NCBI GenBank assembly: GCA_934462885.1
Contig: CAKSJC010000046.1
Location: forward strand, 1-10,363
Reading direction: 5' to 3'
Length of the DNA: 10,363 bases
Origin: an uncultured Eubacteriales bacterium
Lineage (GTDB): Bacteria; Bacillota; Clostridia; Oscillospirales; CAG-272
Position 1 is the first letter of the stretch, and each line of letters starts with the position of its first letter. The notes under the pieces were generated by a model that worked only from the letters and a program-made list of their open reading frames with translations, was not told the origin of the DNA and ran no database searches. The translations under genes and the position numbers were made by a program. Of the stretch, positions 7,071 through 10,363 are shown in pieces.

Positions 7071-7138
7071 GCGGGAAGATACGGTGACGCCGGAACCGCG
7101 CTTCCCCGGAACTATACCAACGGATCACGTAAAAAAGC

Positions 7139-7188
7139 AAAAACGGATACTCGTCGCGTATGAGAAGCGAGTATTCGTTTTTATTTTT
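7139..7188 (+). terminator. Rho-independent terminator of the S1 gene
   Basis: AAAAACGGATACTCG (7139-7153) pairs with CGAGTATTCGTTTTT (7168-7182) with a single G-U pair, around a 14-base loop. The T-rich tail TTTTTATTTTT (7178-7188) completes it. The A-run on the 5' side means it may also work on the opposite strand, though no gene is seen there. Confidence 0.88.
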
Positions 7189-7379
7189 AATAAAGATAGA
7201 ATAACTTGTCCGGGATCAGTAATTCCGGCGTGAAAATGCGGGATGTTTCAGACGGTAGGCGATTGAACATTTTTTAATCATGAAAGCTTTTTTTGGCGGC
7301 GTGCTTCCGTTCATTGAGAAATTTGGGGAATGCATAGACCAACGATAAACCTCCGAGATAAGAAAAAAGAAAAGATTTA
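7189..7379. other. Gene-free stretch between S1 terminator and cysteine desulfurase promoter
   Basis: The gap between genes is 7071-7443. It contains the terminator and promoter listed here; between them I see no coding signal, RNA gene or repeat. Long frames on the minus strand overlap the desulfurase gene and have no RBS or recognisable content. Confidence 0.6.
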
Positions 7380-7408
7380 TTGATTTAACTCGCAAATTGG
7401 TGTAAAAT
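7380..7408 (+). promoter_or_regulatory. SigA promoter for the cysteine desulfurase
   Basis: TTGATT (7380-7385) and TAAAAT (7403-7408) are separated by exactly 17 bases, matching 4 of 6 and 5 of 6 consensus positions. Transcription would start near 7415, giving a leader of about 29 bases with AAGGGG (7426-7431) as RBS. No operator or riboswitch fits in so short a leader. Confidence 0.7.
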
Positions 7409-7443
7409 ATACACGCAAATGAGAAAAGGGGCGGTAATTTCTG

Positions 7444-8622
7444 ATGGAAAAAAACAAAATGCCGTTTGATACGGTGTATGCGGATTATGCGTCGTCTACC
7501 CCGATTTCCGAAAGTGCGTATAATGCTATGTGCGAGAGTGCGAGATTTTTCTTCGGAAATCCCTCCTCGCTTCACAGAACGGGTCAGGCGGCGCATGAAC
7601 TCGTTGAGGAAGCCAGAAAAAACGCCGCGCTTCTTCTCGGCTGTGAGCCGGAAGAGGTGATATTTACTTCCGGGGGGACGGAATCTGATAATCTGGCGAT
7701 TAAGTCGGGGTATTTATTCGGGAAAAAGATACGCGGATCGCATCTTGTAGTTACTTCTGAAATAGAACATCCGGCGGTCTTACGTACCGTTGAAAGCTTA
7801 ATTGAATCCGGCTCCGATAACATACTCATACCTTCTGCGCCAAACGGACGGACAGACGTGCGAATGATCGAAAAAACGCTTCGCGAACACGGCGGCGCCG
7901 CACTTGTCTCGCTTATGTACGCAAATAACGAAACGGGAATTATTCAGCCGGTAAAAGAAGCCGCAAAAGCGGCTCACACGGCAGGAGCGTTGTTTCACTG
8001 CGACGCGGTGCAGGGAGCGGGACATCTGATGCCCGGTGTCCGCGAATTCGGCTGCGATCTTCTGTCGGTGTCCGGTCACAAGCTGCACGCTCCCAAAGGT
8101 ATAGGCGCTCTTTACGTGAAGAAAGGTCTTCCGATTGAGCCGATTATCTGCGGAGGAGGGCAGGAGAGAGGGATAAGAAGCGGAACGGAGAGCGTGCCGC
8201 TTATCGCAGCGTTCGGGGAGGCGTGCCTTGAAGCATACAAACGTCGTGCGGAGGACGACGCTTGTATACGTGAAATGCGTGATTATATTGCTGAAGAACT
8301 CGCTAAAACGGCAGATTCAAAGATAAATACAGATATTTCGAATTCCCTACCGGGGATACTTAATATTTCGTTCGGCGGAGTCGGAGGGGAAGAACTGACA
8401 TTGCTCTGCGACTTAAAAGGGGTGGAGATATCATCAGGTTCCGCGTGCAGCGCGGGACATGAGAAAGCATCGCATGTACTCACATCAATGCGCGTTCCCG
8501 AACGGTATATCGTGGGAGCAATCCGTATTTCGATCGGAAGATACACAACTCGCGGCGAGTGTGAAAAAATAATAAACACCGTGCGCGATTGCGTGAAGTT
8601 GATACGCGGCGGGGAAAAATGA
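7444..8622 (+). CDS. Cysteine desulfurase, NifS/IscS family
   Basis: The protein has 392 residues, full length for the family. It is a PLP enzyme that takes sulfur from L-cysteine, releasing alanine and holding a persulfide for iron-sulfur clusters or tRNA thiolation. Visible features are ADYASSTPI (13-21), the phosphate-binding SGGTESDN (76-83), the PLP-stacking histidine H109 in EIEHP, DAVQ (187-190), the Schiff-base lysine K213 in SGHK, and the persulfide cysteine C335 in SSGSACSAG. ERGIRSGTES (241-250) and the terminal RISIGRYTT (361-369) are also conserved. In Bacillota such enzymes commonly sit beside thiI, mnmA or iscU; none follows here. A thiolation or cluster role therefore cannot be assigned from context, and iscS against nifS is not distinguishable. 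The start at ATG 7444 has AAGGGG 12 bases upstream; an ATG at 7459 is a weaker alternative. The stop overlaps a possible 41-codon frame as ATGA. Confidence 0.95.
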   Translation: MEKNKMPFDTVYADYASSTPISESAYNAMCESARFFFGNPSSLHRTGQAAHELVEEARKNAALLLGCEPEEVIFTSGGTESDNLAIKSGYLFGKKIRGSHLVVTSEIEHPAVLRTVESLIESGSDNILIPSAPNGRTDVRMIEKTLREHGGAALVSLMYANNETGIIQPVKEAAKAAHTAGALFHCDAVQGAGHLMPGVREFGCDLLSVSGHKLHAPKGIGALYVKKGLPIEPIICGGGQERGIRSGTESVPLIAAFGEACLEAYKRRAEDDACIREMRDYIAEELAKTADSKINTDISNSLPGILNISFGGVGGEELTLLCDLKGVEISSGSACSAGHEKASHVLTSMRVPERYIVGAIRISIGRYTTRGECEKIINTVRDCVKLIRGGEK

Positions 8623-9190
8623 GTTCCCAATGCGGCGACGCAAAGCAAATACAGGAATCAAAACGCAGCTTCCGCCTTTATGGAGCCTGTGAACAGATTT
8701 GCGAATCCGGCTTTTCGGCAACAGCCGTGGGGAAAAAGTATTAAAAGCAAGGCGTCGTAAAGTGTGTTTGAACGGCATGAGAGATCCGAATAATACTCAT
8801 CATAAGACGGCGGCGTTTTACATACATGTATCGCATGTCGTTCGAGTTTAGAGAAACCATTTGGCGCTGTGATTTGTTTTCTTCACATCGTTCGAGTGAG
8901 AACTAATCCGAGTGTGGGAAACTATAAAGGCAGAGCGGCATATTATATAATAAAATGAAGTTTTTAGTTTTTCATCAGACGGATCGAGCGCTGTTTTGCT
9001 GATTTTTGCGGCTTATGCGGCTGTTTTGTATCTGTAAACAGACAATTTTCGGACGCTCTCCGGGGGCTTCTGCGCAAAAGATATAAAAACGGCCGAAAAA
9101 ACGAAATTTGTGCATTGTGTATATGTGTAGAAAAAAACGACCGTTTTTTATGCATTATCAACAATATTATGTGAAATCCATACACAACGC

Positions 9191-9226
9191 GATCACACTT
9201 CTCCCGGATTCACTACAAGTGTAATC
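9191..9226. repeat. Inverted repeat with 10-base arms, one mismatch
   Basis: GATCACACTT (9191-9200) pairs with AAGTGTAATC (9217-9226), with a single C-A mismatch, around a 16-base loop. It is the first of a chain of inverted repeats in this intergenic region. Confidence 0.55.
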
Positions 9227-9227
9227 G

Positions 9228-9244
9228 TAAGTATAATTTACTTA
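9228..9244. repeat. Short AT palindrome
   Basis: TAAGTA (9228-9233) and TACTTA (9239-9244) are exact reverse complements around TAATT. It abuts the next, larger palindrome at base 9244. Confidence 0.5.
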
Positions 9245-9270
9245 TAGATATTAATTAAATTAATATCTAT
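9244..9270. repeat. 27-base AT palindrome with 12-bp perfect arms
   Basis: ATAGATATTAAT (9244-9255) and ATTAATATCTAT (9259-9270) are perfect reverse complements around TAA. It lies about 215 bases upstream of the next strong promoter. Arms of this length suit a dimeric DNA-binding protein, but being pure AT-rich sequence some chance contribution is possible. Confidence 0.6.
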
Positions 9271-9330
9271 CGAAAAATGGAGAAAAAAAGAGAAAAAATA
9301 AAATATATGTGTTTGTCGCATATAATATAA

Positions 9331-9345
9331 GTAAATTAAATTTAC
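9331..9345. repeat. 15-base AT palindrome
   Basis: GTAAATT and AATTTAC flank a single A. It is similar in composition to the palindromes 60-100 bases upstream and may be part of the same set. Confidence 0.45.
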
Positions 9346-9483
9346 GAAAAACACGTTGCCATGTGTGCAAAAGCCGAAAACAACACTGAAAAAACATAAA
9401 AAAGTTCTTCAAAATGAGCATTTTACTGTTAAAATGTGGAAACTGTGGTCGGTTTGATGAAGAGAGCGGAAATACCGTTACAC

Positions 9484-9512
9484 TTGACATTTTTGTGTAT
9501 TTATGCTATCAT
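9484..9512 (+). promoter_or_regulatory. Strong extended -10 SigA promoter for the final gene
   Basis: A perfect TTGACA (9484-9489), a 17-base spacer, and TATCAT (9507-9512) preceded by the extended -10 TGC (9504-9506). This is the best promoter in the window. Transcription would begin near 9519, leaving about 220 bases of untranslated leader before the ATG at 9738. Confidence 0.8.
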
Positions 9513-9527
9513 TATGACATATAAATA

Positions 9528-9556
9528 TCGGAAGACATTTATTTTTTCGCTTCCGA
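9528..9556 (+). promoter_or_regulatory. 5' leader hairpin 1
   Basis: TCGGAAG (9528-9534) pairs perfectly with CTTCCGA (9550-9556) around a 15-base loop with a T6 run. It falls about ten bases after the inferred transcript start, where such a hairpin could stabilise the mRNA or take part in a leader switch. Confidence 0.5.
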
Positions 9557-9629
9557 AGGGGATGTTTTGCGCTTATTTGGTGGAAAATCCCGTTTTAATC
9601 TATGTTTTTTTGGCACATGACGCGCCCGC

Positions 9630-9670
9630 TTGCGGGGTGTTTATGCCATAAAGAGCATAAACACCCGCAA
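9630..9670 (+). promoter_or_regulatory. 5' leader hairpin 2, 16-bp stem
   Basis: TTGCGGGGTGTTTATGC (9630-9646) pairs with GCATAAACACCCGCAA (9655-9670) with one bulged G, around the loop CATAAAGA. No T-run follows, so it is not a terminator as it stands. It ends 52 bases before the AGGAGG RBS and does not cover it. Its loop differs by one base from that of the hairpin at 5991-6038. Confidence 0.65.
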
Positions 9671-9737
9671 AATGGTCGCGGTTCCCGATGTCGGAGAACA
9701 TTCAGGGAATCCGGAAATATGTAGGAGGAAAGGTTAC

Positions 9738-10363
9738 ATGAGAAAAAACACAAGCAAAAAGCTGACATGTATTGCTTTGTCGTTACTTATGCTTGTAAGT
9801 ATTCTGCCCCTCACGGTCATGGCTGAGGAAACAGAGACTTCAGGCGGAAAGTTGGCCTTGCAGGAGATCAGCGATTCTCTTAATTCTATCTCATATGCCG
9901 AATATAAAGAAACATATGAAGGCGTAGAAAGAGGAAAAAGAACCGTTACGATCGACGGGGCGGATTATCAGCGCGACGAAACGGACGCTGATGTGGAAGT
10001 AGACGGTAATGTGCTGAAGATCGGCGATTCCGGAAAAGTTACATGGAATGTAAATGTTCCGGACGAAGGTATGTACGCTATCCGTATCGAATACACATCC
10101 GAATCGGATAAAACAAACTCCGTTGAACGTATGCTTTACATAAACGGTGCGATTCCTTTTAAGGAAGCTCGTTTCATTCTCCTCAAAAAAGCATGGGTAA
10201 ACGAATATGCCGAGGGTGGAAGATTCGAACTTGACACTGCGGGGAACGAACTTCGTCCTTCAGCTGTTGTTGCTTCCAAATGGGAAACGGGCGATTTTAT
10301 CGACTCTAACGGATATTACTTAAACCCGTTTGAGTTCTACTTCAAAAAAGGTGAGAACACTAT
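9738..10363 (+). CDS. Secreted protein, probable N-terminus of a large extracellular solute-binding protein (3' truncated by window)
   Basis: The frame is open from ATG 9738 to the window edge, giving 208 residues. A perfect RBS, AGGAGG at 9723-9728, lies 9 bases upstream. The N-terminus is a classic signal peptide: lysines and arginine at 2-8, a hydrophobic core at about 11-27, and a likely cut after VMA (29). The mature part holds a predicted beta-sandwich (about 67-205) with VTWNVNVPDEGMYAIRIEY (101-119), RMLYINGAIPFKEA (131-144), ELRPS (171-175) and the terminal PFEFYFKKGENT. I recognise this pattern from the N-terminal carbohydrate-binding-like domain of very large solute-binding proteins in Clostridia and Paenibacillus, which work with sugar ABC importers. 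The solute-binding domain itself is beyond the window, so another secreted carbohydrate-binding protein remains possible. Its own strong promoter and long structured leader suggest dedicated regulation. Confidence 0.7.
   Translation, partial: MRKNTSKKLTCIALSLLMLVSILPLTVMAEETETSGGKLALQEISDSLNSISYAEYKETYEGVERGKRTVTIDGADYQRDETDADVEVDGNVLKIGDSGKVTWNVNVPDEGMYAIRIEYTSESDKTNSVERMLYINGAIPFKEARFILLKKAWVNEYAEGGRFELDTAGNELRPSAVVASKWETGDFIDSNGYYLNPFEFYFKKGENT

Larger units (their letters stand above)
8623..9483. other. Long AT-rich region without a convincing gene
   Basis: No protein family is recognisable on either strand. Present are: a 41-codon frame (8619-8744) overlapping the desulfurase stop, with GGGG 4 bases before its ATG; a 10-base direct repeat TCGTTCGAGT at 8838 and 8888; a perfect TATAAT at 8946-8951 with no -35; an imperfect long-range pairing AAAAACGGCCG (9085-9095) with CGACCGTTTTT (9138-9148); and palindromes from 9191 on, listed separately. 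An extended -10 box, TGTTAAAAT at 9427-9435, without a clear -35, may be a secondary promoter. Composition becomes very AT-rich after about 9225. I found no tRNA or rRNA. Confidence 0.55.

Noticed and set aside
7216..7596. 126-codon minus-strand frame across the desulfurase promoter and gene start
   Set aside because: It overlaps a certain gene and its promoter, has no RBS and no recognisable domain.
8838..8900. GTTCGAGT as a tRNA T-arm
   Set aside because: No acceptor stem, D-arm or anticodon arm can be placed around either copy.
8964..9185. 73-codon minus-strand frame in the AT-rich gap
   Set aside because: No RBS was seen, composition is that of random AT-rich sequence and there is no family resemblance.
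9436..9651. 71-codon + strand frame with a hydrophobic product
   Set aside because: It starts at a GTG with no RBS, runs through the strong promoter at 9484-9512 and into the leader hairpin, and resembles no family I know.

Overview
The window looks like part of a chromosome from an uncultured Clostridia-type bacterium (Bacillota; gut Oscillospirales-like is my best guess). This rests on AGGAGG-type ribosome binding sites, SigA-type promoters with 17-base spacers, a glycerol-3-phosphate-type FAD oxidoreductase followed by a DUF1667 protein, a three-domain S1 protein of a kind common in Clostridia, and a large secreted solute-binding protein of Clostridia/Paenibacillus style. Taxonomy is inference; there is no rRNA or tRNA here. 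Every supported gene is on the + strand.

Layout. Positions 1-1283 hold the 3' part of an NAD(P)/FAD-dependent oxidoreductase and a DUF1667 four-cysteine protein, overlapping by ATGA, then a hairpin terminator near 1329-1359. A TTGACA promoter and a strong RBS lead into mnmE (1512-2897), a full-length tRNA-modification GTPase. Positions 3155-5903 carry three paralogous GH16 glycoside hydrolases. The first has no export signal. The second and third are a tandem duplication 15 bases apart that share even their RBS leader. A perfect 20-bp inverted repeat (5991-6038) abuts the start of a three-S1-domain RNA-binding protein (6045-7070), which ends at a clear terminator. A promoter at 7380-7408 drives a NifS/IscS-type cysteine desulfurase (7444-8622). 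About 1.1 kb without a convincing gene follows, rich in AT palindromes. It ends in a near-consensus extended -10 promoter and a roughly 220-base structured leader before a secreted protein that runs off the window (9738 on).

How it fits together. MnmE, the S1 protein and the cysteine desulfurase are housekeeping functions (tRNA wobble modification, RNA binding, sulfur donation). The GH16 trio and the secreted solute-binding-type protein suggest use of a beta-glucan-like polysaccharide, with the GH16 genes possibly inserted or expanded within the housekeeping block. I see no CRISPR array, transposase, phage gene or recognised defence system. The items most worth checking are the GH16 duplication with identical and divergent blocks, the 20-bp hairpin that may mask the S1 gene's start, and the palindrome-rich region and structured leader before the last gene.
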